DNA from: Deltaproteobacteria bacterium
GTDB taxonomy: Bacteria > Desulfobacterota > Desulfobulbia > Desulfobulbales > JAGXFP01
Assembly (NCBI GenBank): GCA_020056965.1
Contig: JAGVGT010000078.1
Span: 1 to 47,833, forward strand
Length of the DNA stretch: 47,833 bases
Reading direction: 5' to 3'
Shown here: piece by piece, positions 1 through 9,000 of the stretch
Layout: each line of letters begins with the position of its first letter
How positions within the stretch are numbered: the stretch's first letter is position 1
Program-made: the position numbers and the translations under genes
Notes under the pieces: model-generated
Databases searched by the model: none
What the model saw: only the letters and a program-made list of their open reading frames with translations
What the model was told of the DNA's origin: nothing

Positions 1-22
1 ATCGTTCAATATGGGAGTTTTG

Positions 23-57
23 CCGATGGGCACGCTGCGCTTTGCCCATCCTACTTT
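23..57. repeat. Fragment of a dispersed intergenic repeat
   Basis: A short stretch reading GGGCACGCTGCGCTTTGCCC followed by ATCCTAC resembles a boilerplate intergenic repeat I have seen in many proteobacterial genomes. It lies downstream of the leftmost gene, which is on the minus strand. Only one arm is visible, and copy number cannot be tested within this window. Confidence 0.35.
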
Positions 58-130
58 GATAGTGCCATGATCTCCGGGAGCTGGGAGAGATGATGGCAGC
101 TCCGGGCCGGTTCCTCCTTGCCATCCCTCC

Positions 131-787
131 TCACTCCTTCTCCTGCCGATAGCTCCTTGCCTTAATCACACAGCTGGGCGGAATCTGGTCTAGTCCGGCG
201 ATACAAATATCCAGGTCCTTCAAGATGCCGTCGTCGATCGAGTAAATCCAGCCATGCACCGATAGCTCCTGCCCGTTCCGCCAGGCATTCTGGGCGACCG
301 TGGTCTGGGCCACGTTGACCACCTGCTCGATGACGTTCAGTTCGCAGAGCAGGTTGAGGCGCTCCTGTTCGTCGGCGATGGCGTCAATCATGGTCTGGTG
401 GTAGCGGTAGACATCCTTGATGTGGCCCAGCCAGTTGTCGATCAGACCGTGGGCCTCGCCCTCCAGGGCGGCCCGGATACCGCCACAGCCGTAATGGCCG
501 CAGACGATGATGTGCTTGACCTTGAGCACATCCACCGCATACTGGATGACCGACAGGCAGTTAAGGTCGGTATGGACCACCACGTTGGCGATGTTGCGGT
601 GGACGAAGATCTCGCCGGGCATCAGGTTGACGATCTCGTTGGCCGGCACCCGGCTGTCCGAACAGCCGATCCACAGATATTCCGGGCGTTGCTGCCGGGA
701 GAGCTTGCTGAAGAAATTTGGGTCACGCTGCTTGATCTGCTCGGCCCAGGCCAGGTTGCTGTCGAAGAGGTGCTTTAGTAAGCGCAT
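131..787 (-). CDS. can: Beta-class carbonic anhydrase
   Basis: Interconverts CO2 and bicarbonate in the cytoplasm. The 218-residue protein has the full beta-class zinc site: Cys42, Asp44 and Arg46 in CSDSR, then His98 and Cys101 in CGHYGCGG. This numbering and the total length match the E. coli Can type. The residues between these motifs (PGEIFVHRNIAN) are also family-typical. The ATG at 787 is preceded by AT-rich DNA without a clear Shine-Dalgarno sequence, so the start is likely rather than proven. The gene stands alone; the next gene, also on the minus strand, ends nearby but is unrelated. Identification is firm; the physiological role (bicarbonate supply or pH balance) is inferred. Confidence 0.95.
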   Translation of the reverse strand: MRLLKHLFDSNLAWAEQIKQRDPNFFSKLSRQQRPEYLWIGCSDSRVPANEIVNLMPGEIFVHRNIANVVVHTDLNCLSVIQYAVDVLKVKHIIVCGHYGCGGIRAALEGEAHGLIDNWLGHIKDVYRYHQTMIDAIADEQERLNLLCELNVIEQVVNVAQTTVAQNAWRNGQELSVHGWIYSIDDGILKDLDICIAGLDQIPPSCVIKARSYRQEKE

Positions 788-874
788 TTTAATTATGAAT
801 TAAGAGTTGAAAATTAATGAATTGTGGGCTGATTCGGCCGCAGTAAGTTCGCTATTCCGTGGTGGGTTTCTGGA

Positions 875-1459
875 CTATTTCACAAACCGGTCCTTTCGGT
901 AGAGGCCGGTCTGGGTGGTGCCGTTCTGGAAGGTGTAGGTGCCCTGGCCCTCCTTGCGGCCCCGGACGAATTCCCCCTCGTAAAGGCTGCCGTCCGGATA
1001 ATGGTAGGCGCCCCGGCCTTGGAACTGGCCGGCCTTAAACTCCCCCTGATAGCGGCCACCGTCCGCGTAGGTCAAGGTGCCGCTGCCCTCCGGTTGGCCG
1101 CTGACGAAATTGCCCGAGTACTCATCGCCATTGGCGTAGTGGTAAATGCCCTGGCCGGACTGGTTGCCGTCCCGAAAGTTGCCGTCGTAGCTGGCGCCGC
1201 CGGGGTAGGTGATCTTGCCCTGCCCGTTGAACTGGCCCTCGCCGAAGTCACCCTCGTAGAGGACGCCGTCCAGGTAGGTCATGGTGCCTCGTCCGTCCAT
1301 GAGGCCGTCACTGAATGAGCCCCGGTAAACGGTGCCGTCCGTGAAGCGGTAAATGCCGCGGCCGTCAAGGCAATCACCCTTGATGCAGTCGCCGCTCTCG
1401 GCCCAGGCCGGGGCGGCCGCGCCCAGCAGAGCCGCGAGGATGAGCAGTAATTTATGCAT
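875..1459 (-). CDS. Exported MORN-repeat protein
   Basis: A 194-residue protein built almost entirely of MORN repeats, about 23 residues each with a G-x-G-x-(Y/L)-x-(Y/F)-x-(D/N)-G core (for example GRGIYRFTDGTVYRGSF). About seven repeats run to the C-terminus. The start at 1459 was chosen because it gives a clean signal peptide: MHK, a hydrophobic run, then APAWA and a cleavage site before ESGDC. A longer reading from 1558 would bury this signal. Two Cys (GDCIKGDC) follow the signal. MORN proteins are usually structural or lipid- and protein-binding modules; the specific role is unknown. It reads in the same direction as the nitroreductase gene upstream, about 100 bases away. Confidence 0.85.
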   Translation of the reverse strand: MHKLLLILAALLGAAAPAWAESGDCIKGDCLDGRGIYRFTDGTVYRGSFSDGLMDGRGTMTYLDGVLYEGDFGEGQFNGQGKITYPGGASYDGNFRDGNQSGQGIYHYANGDEYSGNFVSGQPEGSGTLTYADGGRYQGEFKAGQFQGRGAYHYPDGSLYEGEFVRGRKEGQGTYTFQNGTTQTGLYRKDRFVK

Positions 1460-1557
1460 GGTAGTTCCACAGCTGGTGGTTGGTCGGCAAAATCTGGTGT
1501 TACCCTTAATCGCCCCGGTCGTTTCTGGCAAGTTTAGATTTACGCCTGCCGTCGGCA

Positions 1558-2301
1558 TCAGGCCGCCAGGCTTGCCCCCACCGCCGCCAGGTAAAGTACT
1601 GATTCCTCAACGCCGTCAAGACCGAGCAGTTCGTTGATTTCCGCGTCGAAAAAGGCCGCTACCGGGCAGGCTGCAAGCCCCAGGGACTCGGCAGCCAGCA
1701 GCAGACTCTGGCCGATATGGCCGGCGTCAAGCAGCAGGTAGCGCACCCCCCGTTCGCCGTATTTACTCATGGTCCGGCGCGGGATGGCCGACCAGATGAA
1801 GACGGCGGCAGCTTCGGCGAGGAGCTGCTGATTGACCGCCGCCCTGGCCAGGGCCGGGCCGAGGTTGCCGCTCTGCAACCGTTCCAAGGAGAACTCCCCA
1901 ACTTTGAAATGGTAGAGTCCCGGCGGAATCTCGGAGCCACGGTTGACGGCCAGATAGGTCTCGATGGGGTAGAGCGCCCCGCCCGAGGGGGCGGTGCGGA
2001 AGAAGTAGCGGCCGGCCTGGCCGGTGATGCCCTGGCTGGCCCAGAGCAATCGGGCGATGGTGGCCAGCCCCAAGCCGGTCGGGTTAAAGCGGCGGCGGGA
2101 GCGCCGTTCCTGCAGGCTCTGCCAGAGGCCCTTCGCCTCCTTGTCCCAGTTGGTGGGCAGGGGAATCTGTTCGGCCTCGGGGTAAGTCTTGAAGGGTTCA
2201 GCCCGGGTGATCTCTGGCCGGCGGCCCTTTCCAAGTTCTTCACGATCCAGGGCGGAATCGGTAAGAAACTGCAGGCCGCGGGAATTTTTCAGATCCGGCA
2301 T
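1558..2301 (-). CDS. SagB-type nitroreductase-family protein
   Basis: A 247-residue FMN-dependent nitroreductase-fold protein of the SagB/ThcOx branch. Features seen: SLQERRSRRRF near the N-terminus, the TAPSGGALYPIETYLAV stretch typical of SagB-type dehydrogenases, GLYHF, and a C-terminal HIGQSLLLAAESLGLAACPVAAFFDAEINELLGL block. The start at 2301 is preferred over the upstream ATG at 2538 because an AAAGGAG site lies six bases before it, and the upstream extension overlaps the opposite-strand protease gene. No azole-forming cyclodehydratase or precursor peptide lies beside it. A role in peptide modification is therefore unsupported; it may simply be a stand-alone flavin oxidoreductase. Confidence 0.85.
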   Translation of the reverse strand: MPDLKNSRGLQFLTDSALDREELGKGRRPEITRAEPFKTYPEAEQIPLPTNWDKEAKGLWQSLQERRSRRRFNPTGLGLATIARLLWASQGITGQAGRYFFRTAPSGGALYPIETYLAVNRGSEIPPGLYHFKVGEFSLERLQSGNLGPALARAAVNQQLLAEAAAVFIWSAIPRRTMSKYGERGVRYLLLDAGHIGQSLLLAAESLGLAACPVAAFFDAEINELLGLDGVEESVLYLAAVGASLAA

Positions 2302-2434
2302 GGTGGCTCCTTTTTCTGGCGCAGGTAATTGGTGGTAATCGCTGCCGCCGCCCATTATAATTGCTTCTCCGGTATCTGTCTTTATTTCCCAGATAATCCC
2401 TGACCGCCCGCCCGCCGGGCCAAGGAAGAAGCCC

Positions 2435-3907
2435 ATGCGTCCATTCCGTCTTGTTACTCTGCTCGTTTCCCTCCAGCTGTGCGGACTGTTCCTGGCTCCC
2501 ATCGTTGCCCGGGCCGATGTCAGGGAGGCGATGGTCAAGATCTTCGCTGTCCAGAACCGGCCCGACTATACCAATCCCTGGAACATGTTCGGTCCCGCCT
2601 CGCTAAGCGGTTCCGGCTGCGTGATCAGCGGCAATCGCATCCTCACCAACGCCCATGTGGTCAGCGACAACACCTTCATCCAGGTCCGCCTCTTCGGGCA
2701 GTCCCGCAAGTACGAGGCCAAGGTGCTGGCAGTTTCGCACGAGGCCGATCTGGCCCTGCTCGGCGTGGACGAGCCCGATTTCTTCAAGGGGGTAAAACCC
2801 CTGGAGATCGGGGAACTGGCCAAGGTCCAGCAGGCCGTGGTGGTCTACGGTTTTCCCCAGGGTGGAGACGCCTTGAGCACCACCACCGGGGTGGTGTCGC
2901 GCATCGAACATCAGGTCTACGCCCACAGCATGCTGGACCTCCTGGCGGTACAGATCGACGCGGCCATCAATCCCGGCAGCAGCGGCGGCCCGGTCCTGGT
3001 GGATGACAAGATCATCGGGGTGGCCATGCAGTTTTTGGGCAATTCCGAAAACATCGGCTACATGGTGCCGGTGCCGGTGGTCAACCATTTTCTCGATGAT
3101 CTCAAGGACCATCACTACGACGGTTTTCCAGAGGACGGTATCTTCTGTCAGACCATGGACAACGATGGTCTTCGCAAGATGTACGGGATGAAGAGCGACC
3201 AGTCCGGCTGCCTGGTCTACCGGGTGATTCCCGGCTCGCCGGCCGAGGGGGTGGTGGCGCCGGGCGACGTGGTGATGCAGATCGACGGGCACAAGGTGGC
3301 CGACGATGGCACCGTAGAGTTTCGGCCCAAGGAGCGGACCAGCCTGAACTACTATGTCCAGGCCCACCAGGTGGGTGACGAGATGAAGTTGAATATCCTC
3401 CGCAATGGCCGGGATGAGTTGGTCAAGCTCAAGCTCAACCTGCCGGTGGGGTTGAACCAGTTGGTCCCCCTGGAGCAGTACGACGTCCAGCCCACCTACT
3501 TCATCTATGGCGGCCTGGTTTTCAGCCCCTTGACCGTCAACTATTTGAAAACCTGGGGCGCCACCTGGTTTGCCAATGCCCCCAAGAATCTGGTGGCCAG
3601 CTTCCAGTTCGATCAGCTCACCCAGGTGGGGGAAAAGATTGTCGTCCTCACCCGGGTGTTGCCGGACGAGGTCAACAAGGGTTACCACAACTCCGGGGAT
3701 TATCGGATCGTCAAGGTCAACGGGAAGCCGATCAATAACCTGAAGGATTTGGTCAAGATCGTTGAGGGGAGCACCGGGCCATTCGTCACCTTCAGCGACC
3801 GCTGGGGCGCCTCGGTGGTCCTGGACCGCAAGGGTGTCGAGGCCCGGAAACATGAGATATTAGACAAGTACCGGATCAAGAATGATCGGTCGGATAATCT
3901 TAAATAA
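2435..3907 (+). CDS. Secreted HtrA/Deg-like serine protease with PDZ region
   Basis: A 490-residue trypsin-fold protease. A signal peptide ends near Ala27 (VARA-DV). The catalytic triad is visible: His74 in LTNAHVV, Asp105 in EADLALL and Ser183 in NPGSSGGP. A PDZ-like segment follows (about 235-345, SGCLVYRVIPGSPAEGVVAPGDVV), then a long C-terminal region with a second PDZ-like stretch (NKGYHNSGDYRIVKVNG). The layout resembles the plant Deg9/Deg10-type 'protease Do-like' family more than classic DegP. AAGGAAG precedes the ATG. It probably acts in periplasmic protein quality control. The last codons are duplicated about 2.2 kb downstream, beyond the next gene. Confidence 0.9.
   Translation: MRPFRLVTLLVSLQLCGLFLAPIVARADVREAMVKIFAVQNRPDYTNPWNMFGPASLSGSGCVISGNRILTNAHVVSDNTFIQVRLFGQSRKYEAKVLAVSHEADLALLGVDEPDFFKGVKPLEIGELAKVQQAVVVYGFPQGGDALSTTTGVVSRIEHQVYAHSMLDLLAVQIDAAINPGSSGGPVLVDDKIIGVAMQFLGNSENIGYMVPVPVVNHFLDDLKDHHYDGFPEDGIFCQTMDNDGLRKMYGMKSDQSGCLVYRVIPGSPAEGVVAPGDVVMQIDGHKVADDGTVEFRPKERTSLNYYVQAHQVGDEMKLNILRNGRDELVKLKLNLPVGLNQLVPLEQYDVQPTYFIYGGLVFSPLTVNYLKTWGATWFANAPKNLVASFQFDQLTQVGEKIVVLTRVLPDEVNKGYHNSGDYRIVKVNGKPINNLKDLVKIVEGSTGPFVTFSDRWGASVVLDRKGVEARKHEILDKYRIKNDRSDNLK
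3836..3876. repeat. Direct repeat, copy 1 (3' end of protease gene)
   Basis: Bases 3836-3858 and 3863-3876 are identical to 6041-6063 and 6067-6080; the short join between blocks differs by one base in length. Copy 1 encodes the protease C-terminus (VEARKHEILDKYRI). The two copies bracket the TMTC-like gene. Confidence 0.9.
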
Positions 3908-4006
3908 GGAGCAAATGATATTGACGGTTGCAGGCTGGGTTGTCGAGGCCTGGGAGGGAAACGTCTGCCGGAATCGTTCCGCTAATATCTCGCCAACGGT
4001 AAGCGT

Positions 4007-5947
4007 ATGAGGATATGGATTCATTTGTTTGTGGTCGTTGTTTTGGGTGTACTGATCTATGCCAACACCATGCAGGTCCCGTTTGTATATGACGATGAAC
4101 AGAACCTTCAAGCTCTCGAGAACCCTGCCCTTAACGACTTGCGGTGCTTTGTCGATGCCGATTACGCTGAACAGATAATGGGGAAGAAGTTGCTGTATCA
4201 GAATTTTCCGACCAGAATTGTTAGCTATTTTACCTTTGCCTTAAATTACCAGCTGTTCGACAACAGTCTGACCGGTTATCACTTGGTCAACCTCGTTATC
4301 CATCTGCTGAACGGGATATTGGTCTATTGCCTCATGAGGCTGACCATGCAGACACCCTTTGGAGTTTCGGGCAATTTTGGTGGGGGTTCCCCCGGAATCA
4401 CGGCCATGCTAACGGCGCTACTATTCATCAGTCATCCGGTGCAGACCGAGGCTGTTACCTACATTTCCCAGCGTTTCACTTCTCTTGCAACCCTGTTCTA
4501 CCTGTTATCGCTGGTGTGCTATATATCGTGGCGACTGGGTGCTGAACCTGCCGGTGAGTCTCCCAATAAATCTTGGGTCGGAGGATTTCTCGGGAGTCGC
4601 CCCGGCTTTTATGCGCTGTCGTTGATTTCAGCCCTTCTGGCCATGAAGACCAAAGAAATATCTTTCACCCTGCCGTTGATGATCTGTTTGTACGAGTATT
4701 TCTTTTTCACGGAAGGCCTCAGAAGGCGCTGGTTGACTCTTCTGCCTTTACTGTTGACGATGGTGATCATCCCACTGGCCGTATTTGGTGAAAAATCCAA
4801 TTATGTGGACATTGCCAATCTGAGCTATTCCTTGGACGAAGCTGGATCTGGAAATGCAATTTTATACCTCTACACACAGTTCATGGTCATAGTCTCATAT
4901 CTGCGCCTGCTAGTCTTGCCGGTGAATCAAAACCTCGACTATTCCTTCCCCTTGGCCACCGGGTTTTTTCAATTATCAGTAATGCTGTCCTTCCTGTTTC
5001 TGTCCACTTTGTTTGGCCTAGGTATATATCTTTTTGCGCGGTCCGGGCAACTCGGGGGGCGAGCGGCGTTTAGGCTGCGGTTGATTTCTTTTGGGATTTT
5101 CTGGTTTTTCCTGGCCCTATCCGTCGAGTCGACATTTGTTCCTTTGTTGGACGTGATCTTTGAGCATCGATTGTACCTACCCTCGGTAGGTATTTTCCTG
5201 GCCCTGATTGCCGTGGTCGAAAGCATTCGTTCCCATGTCGGGAGTGTGGGCGGAAGAATTTTGACACTAAGTGTTGTGGCCTTGATTCTGGTCTGGTCCG
5301 GGGCTGCTTATGCCAGGAATGCTGTTTGGAACGACCCGTTGACTCTCTTGAGTGATATTGTCAGTAAGAGTCCAGATAAGTCCAGACCGCATTATGCGCT
5401 TGGAAGCTTGTACAGAGGCGTGGGGCGCGATGCGGAGGCCATTCGTGAATACAAGGAAGCCATTAGACTGGAGCCTGCGTGGGTTGATAGCTCCTTCATG
5501 CTTGCCGATATTTATCTTAAGCAAGGCAATTATGCAGCCGCCCTGCCAGTATTGGAAGAGGCCGGTAAATATCAGGATGCACGTGACGAGCCGCAGTTTT
5601 ATGGAGTGTTAGGCGGGCTTTATATGAAGGCCGAGCGGTTTTTTGAGGCCGAGCGTGCGTTGCGCCTGGCAATTATGATTGACAAACATCCCGAGGTTCC
5701 CATGCGGGATCTCGGGGAAGTTTATCTCAGGCAAAAGCGGTATTCCGAAGCGACAGCAGTACTCAAAAGTGCAATGAAACTCGATCCTGAAAATAGCGAA
5801 ATCAACTTAACCCTTGCTGCTGTCCGTGTCGAGAGCGGTGATTACGCGGCAGCGGTTCAGGATTTCCAACGGGCTCTGGCCCGTAATCCAAGGAATGAGC
5901 AGGCTCGGCGGCAGCTCGAACATGTTCTTGCTTTGCTAAAGCGATGA
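4007..5947 (+). CDS. TMTC-like GT-C glycosyltransferase with C-terminal TPRs
   Basis: A 646-residue membrane protein. The N-terminal two thirds carry about ten hydrophobic helices. The first luminal/periplasmic loop holds YDDEQN (Asp29, Asp30, Glu31), the acidic motif expected of GT-C polyprenyl-phosphate-sugar-dependent glycosyltransferases. HPVQTEAVTYISQR in a later loop is typical of TMTC-like proteins. From about residue 455 there are at least five tetratricopeptide repeats (SRPHYALGSLYRGVGRDAEA onward). It likely transfers a sugar to proteins or glycans on the outer face of the inner membrane; acceptor and donor are unknown. Base composition is visibly less GC-rich than the flanking genes, and the gene is bracketed by a direct repeat, suggesting acquisition. 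The Shine-Dalgarno sequence is weak. Confidence 0.8.
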   Translation: MRIWIHLFVVVVLGVLIYANTMQVPFVYDDEQNLQALENPALNDLRCFVDADYAEQIMGKKLLYQNFPTRIVSYFTFALNYQLFDNSLTGYHLVNLVIHLLNGILVYCLMRLTMQTPFGVSGNFGGGSPGITAMLTALLFISHPVQTEAVTYISQRFTSLATLFYLLSLVCYISWRLGAEPAGESPNKSWVGGFLGSRPGFYALSLISALLAMKTKEISFTLPLMICLYEYFFFTEGLRRRWLTLLPLLLTMVIIPLAVFGEKSNYVDIANLSYSLDEAGSGNAILYLYTQFMVIVSYLRLLVLPVNQNLDYSFPLATGFFQLSVMLSFLFLSTLFGLGIYLFARSGQLGGRAAFRLRLISFGIFWFFLALSVESTFVPLLDVIFEHRLYLPSVGIFLALIAVVESIRSHVGSVGGRILTLSVVALILVWSGAAYARNAVWNDPLTLLSDIVSKSPDKSRPHYALGSLYRGVGRDAEAIREYKEAIRLEPAWVDSSFMLADIYLKQGNYAAALPVLEEAGKYQDARDEPQFYGVLGGLYMKAERFFEAERALRLAIMIDKHPEVPMRDLGEVYLRQKRYSEATAVLKSAMKLDPENSEINLTLAAVRVESGDYAAAVQDFQRALARNPRNEQARRQLEHVLALLKR

Positions 5948-6040
5948 CTATCTGGGTAAAACAGGAGTCAACTCGTGTGGAACTGCGGCTTGGCATGCCC
6001 TCCCTGTCTTTGGTCCTTCATCCTTCGGGATCGCAAGTCC

Positions 6041-6080
6041 GTCGAGGCCCGGAAACATGAGATTAAGACAAGTACCGGAT
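6041..6080. repeat. Direct repeat, copy 2 (orphan protease 3' end)
   Basis: Near-identical to 3836-3876 but outside any intact gene. A one-base loss between the two identical blocks breaks the protease reading frame, which would read RKSVEARKHEI and then terminate after a few codons. It lies between the TMTC-like gene and the convergent dnaE stop. Confidence 0.9.
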
Positions 6081-6098
6081 AGAGAAGGTTTTGCCAAT

Positions 6099-9000
6099 CT
6101 ACTCCTTTTTCTGCCAGTTGCCTTTCTGTTTCCGTTCTTGCAGTTGCGGCGCCTTGGTCAGATAACTCACCGCCTGGTAGCCGAGTCGTTCCGCCACCGC
6201 GCTGGTGAAGGCGGCGGAGGGCATCACCGTGAAATCCTTGGGTACCTCGACATCAACCTCGCCGCGTTTGTCGAAATGGAGACTTAGCACCACCGGGCAG
6301 GGGCCGTGGTTCTGGAGGATTAGTTTCTTGACATCTTCCAGGCCACGGCGACTGACCCGGTCGGCCCGCAGCAGGATCATGGTCCGGTCGACGTAACGCT
6401 GGCGGGCCTCTTCCAGGTTGACCACCTCGTCGGCGATGATCTTGCCGGTTTGCTCGTCGCTTTCGGCTTTGCCCTGGACCACCAGGGGCTGGTCGCTCTC
6501 TAGTAAGGCGGCGCAGTCGGCAAAGGTCTTGGGGAAGATCACCACCTCGGCGGTGCCGGTGATGTCTTCCAGGGTGATGAAGGCCATGCGGTCGCCGTTC
6601 TTGCTTAAAATCTCCTTCTTGGTCTTGACCAGCCCGCCCACCCGCACCGCCCGGCCGTTATGCTCCCCCAGTTCGGCGAGAGTGGTGGTGGTGACCATCT
6701 TCAACTCCTGGCGATGGCTGTCCAGGGGGTGGCCGGTCAGATAGAAACCGACCGTCTCCTTTTCGAAGGCCAGGCGGTCTTTTTCCGACCATTCGGAGAT
6801 CTCCGGCAGCTTGATGGCGCTGGATTTGACCGCATCGGCCTGGGGCAGCATGCCGAACAGCGATTTCTGACCGGACAGCCGGTCGCGCTGGGCGGACTGG
6901 GCCTGCTCCAGGGCGAGATCGAGGATGGCGAAGAACTGCGAACGTTTGGCCTTAAGCGAGTCGAAGGCCCCGGCCTTGATCAGGCTTTCGATTACCCTTC
7001 GGTTGACCCGGCGCGAATCGATCCGGTTGCAGAAGTCCTCCAGGGATTGGTAGCGGCCGGCGGCCTCGCGTTCCTCGAGGATCGAATCGAGGGCCGAGTC
7101 GCCGACATTCTTGACCGCCGCTAACCCGAAGCGGATGCGCTCGTCGATGACTGTGAAGTCGCGGGCGCTCTCGTTGATGTCCGGCGGCAACACCTCGATC
7201 TCGTGGTCGCGACACTCGGAGATATAGAGCACCACCTTGTCGGTGTTGTTCATGTCGCAGGACAAGAGCGCCGCCATGAACTGGGCCGGGTAGTGGGTCT
7301 TGAGCCAGGCGGTCTGGTAGGCGATCAGGGCGTAGGCGGCCGAGTGCGACTTGTTGAAGCCGTAGCCGGCGAACTTGGCCATCAGGTCGAAGATGTACTC
7401 GGCCTTGTCGGCCGGGATCTGGTTCTTCTCGCAGCCGGCCATGAAACGGCCCTTTTCCTTGGCCATCACCTCGGGCTTCTTCTTACCCATGGCCCGCCGC
7501 AGCATGTCGGCATCGCCCAGCGAATAGCTGGCCAGGACGTTGGCGATCTTCATCACCTGTTCCTGGTAGACGATGACCCCGTAGGTCTCCTTGAGGATCG
7601 GCTCCAGCTGCGGCAGCGGGTATTTGGCGACCATCCGGCCGTGCTTGGTGTTGACGAAGTCGTCGACCATGCCGCTTTCCAGTGGTCCGGGGCGGTAGAG
7701 GGCGACCAGGGCGATCAGGTCGGTGAACAACTCCGGCTTCATCTTGACCAGCAGGTCGCGCATCCCCGAACTTTCCAGCTGGAAGACCCCCAGGGCATCG
7801 CCCCGGCAGAGCAGGTCGTAGGTGGGGGTGTCGTCCAGGGGAATCTCACTGATGTCCACCACCTTGCCGACCGTCGAGGCGATCAGCCTTAAGGCCCGGT
7901 CGATGACGGTGAGGGTCTTTAAGCCCAGGAAGTCGAACTTGATCAGGCCGGTCTTCTCGGTGTGGCTCATGTCGTACTGGGTAAGGACCTCGTCCTTACT
8001 GCCCTTGGCCAGGGGCAGAAACTCGTACATCGGCCGGGGCGAGACCACCACCCCGGCGGCGTGGGTCGATGTGTGGCGGGGCATGCCCTCCAGGGCCAGG
8101 GAGATCTCGATGAGTTTGGCCATTTCCGGATCGTGGCTGACCGCGTCCTTCAAGCGCGGCTCTTGCTCCAGGGCGTCCTTGATGGTGATGCCCAGCTGGT
8201 CCGGGATCAGCTTGGCGATGCGGTCCACCTCGCCAAAGGCAATCCCTAAGGCCCGGCCGACGTCGCGGATGACCCCCCGGGCCTTCATCGAGCCGTAGGT
8301 GATGATCTGGGCAACGAACTCGTCGCTGGGGTCGGCCTTGACGGAGTTGTACTTCTTTTGGACGTACTCGATCACCTCGCCGCGCCGCTCCTGGCAGAAA
8401 TCGACGTCGAAGTCGGGCAGGGAGATGCGCTCGATGTTCAAAAAACGCTCGAACAGCAGGCCGTAGGGGATGGGGTCGAGATCGGTGATCTGCATGGCCC
8501 AGGCCACCAGGCTGCCGGCCCCGGAGCCGCGGCCGGGGCCGACCGGGATTTGGTGGTCTTTGGCCCAGTTGATAAAGTCGGCGACGATCAGGAAGTAGCC
8601 GGGGAAGCCCATCTTCTTGATGACCTCGATCTCCAGCTCCAGCCGCTCGTGGTAGCCCGGTTCCAGTTCCGGGCTGAAGTCGGCATGCTTGCGCCGCCGC
8701 ACCAGTCTTCTTTCCAGCCCGTCCCGGGCCGATTTTTCAAAGAGAGAGTCGAGGGTCTCGCCATCCGGCAGCGGAAAGATCGGGAAGGAGGGGACCTCCA
8801 GTTCCAGCTTGATATTGCAGCGCTCCGCCACCTTGACTGTATTGGCGATGGCCTCGGGGCACCAGGCGAAAGAAGCCTTCATCTCCTGGGGCGATTTGAA
8901 GTAGAGCTGATCGGAGTTGAAGTGGAAGCGGCCGGGGTCGTTGATGGTCTTGCCGGTCTGGATACAGAGCAGCACCTCATGCGCCTTGCTCTGCCCGCGG

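Noticed and set aside
66..110. Hairpin CTCCGGGAGCTG/CAGCTCCGGG as a terminator
   Set aside because: No T run on the minus-strand side, so termination of the carbonic anhydrase transcript is unsupported.
1558..2538. Lantibiotic/azole peptide cluster around the SagB-like gene
   Set aside because: No precursor peptide, cyclodehydratase or transporter lies beside it; a lone SagB-type oxidoreductase is not enough.
2603..3853. Long minus-strand reading frame (416 codons)
   Set aside because: Antisense shadow of the serine protease gene; low-complexity HHV/GDD-type composition.
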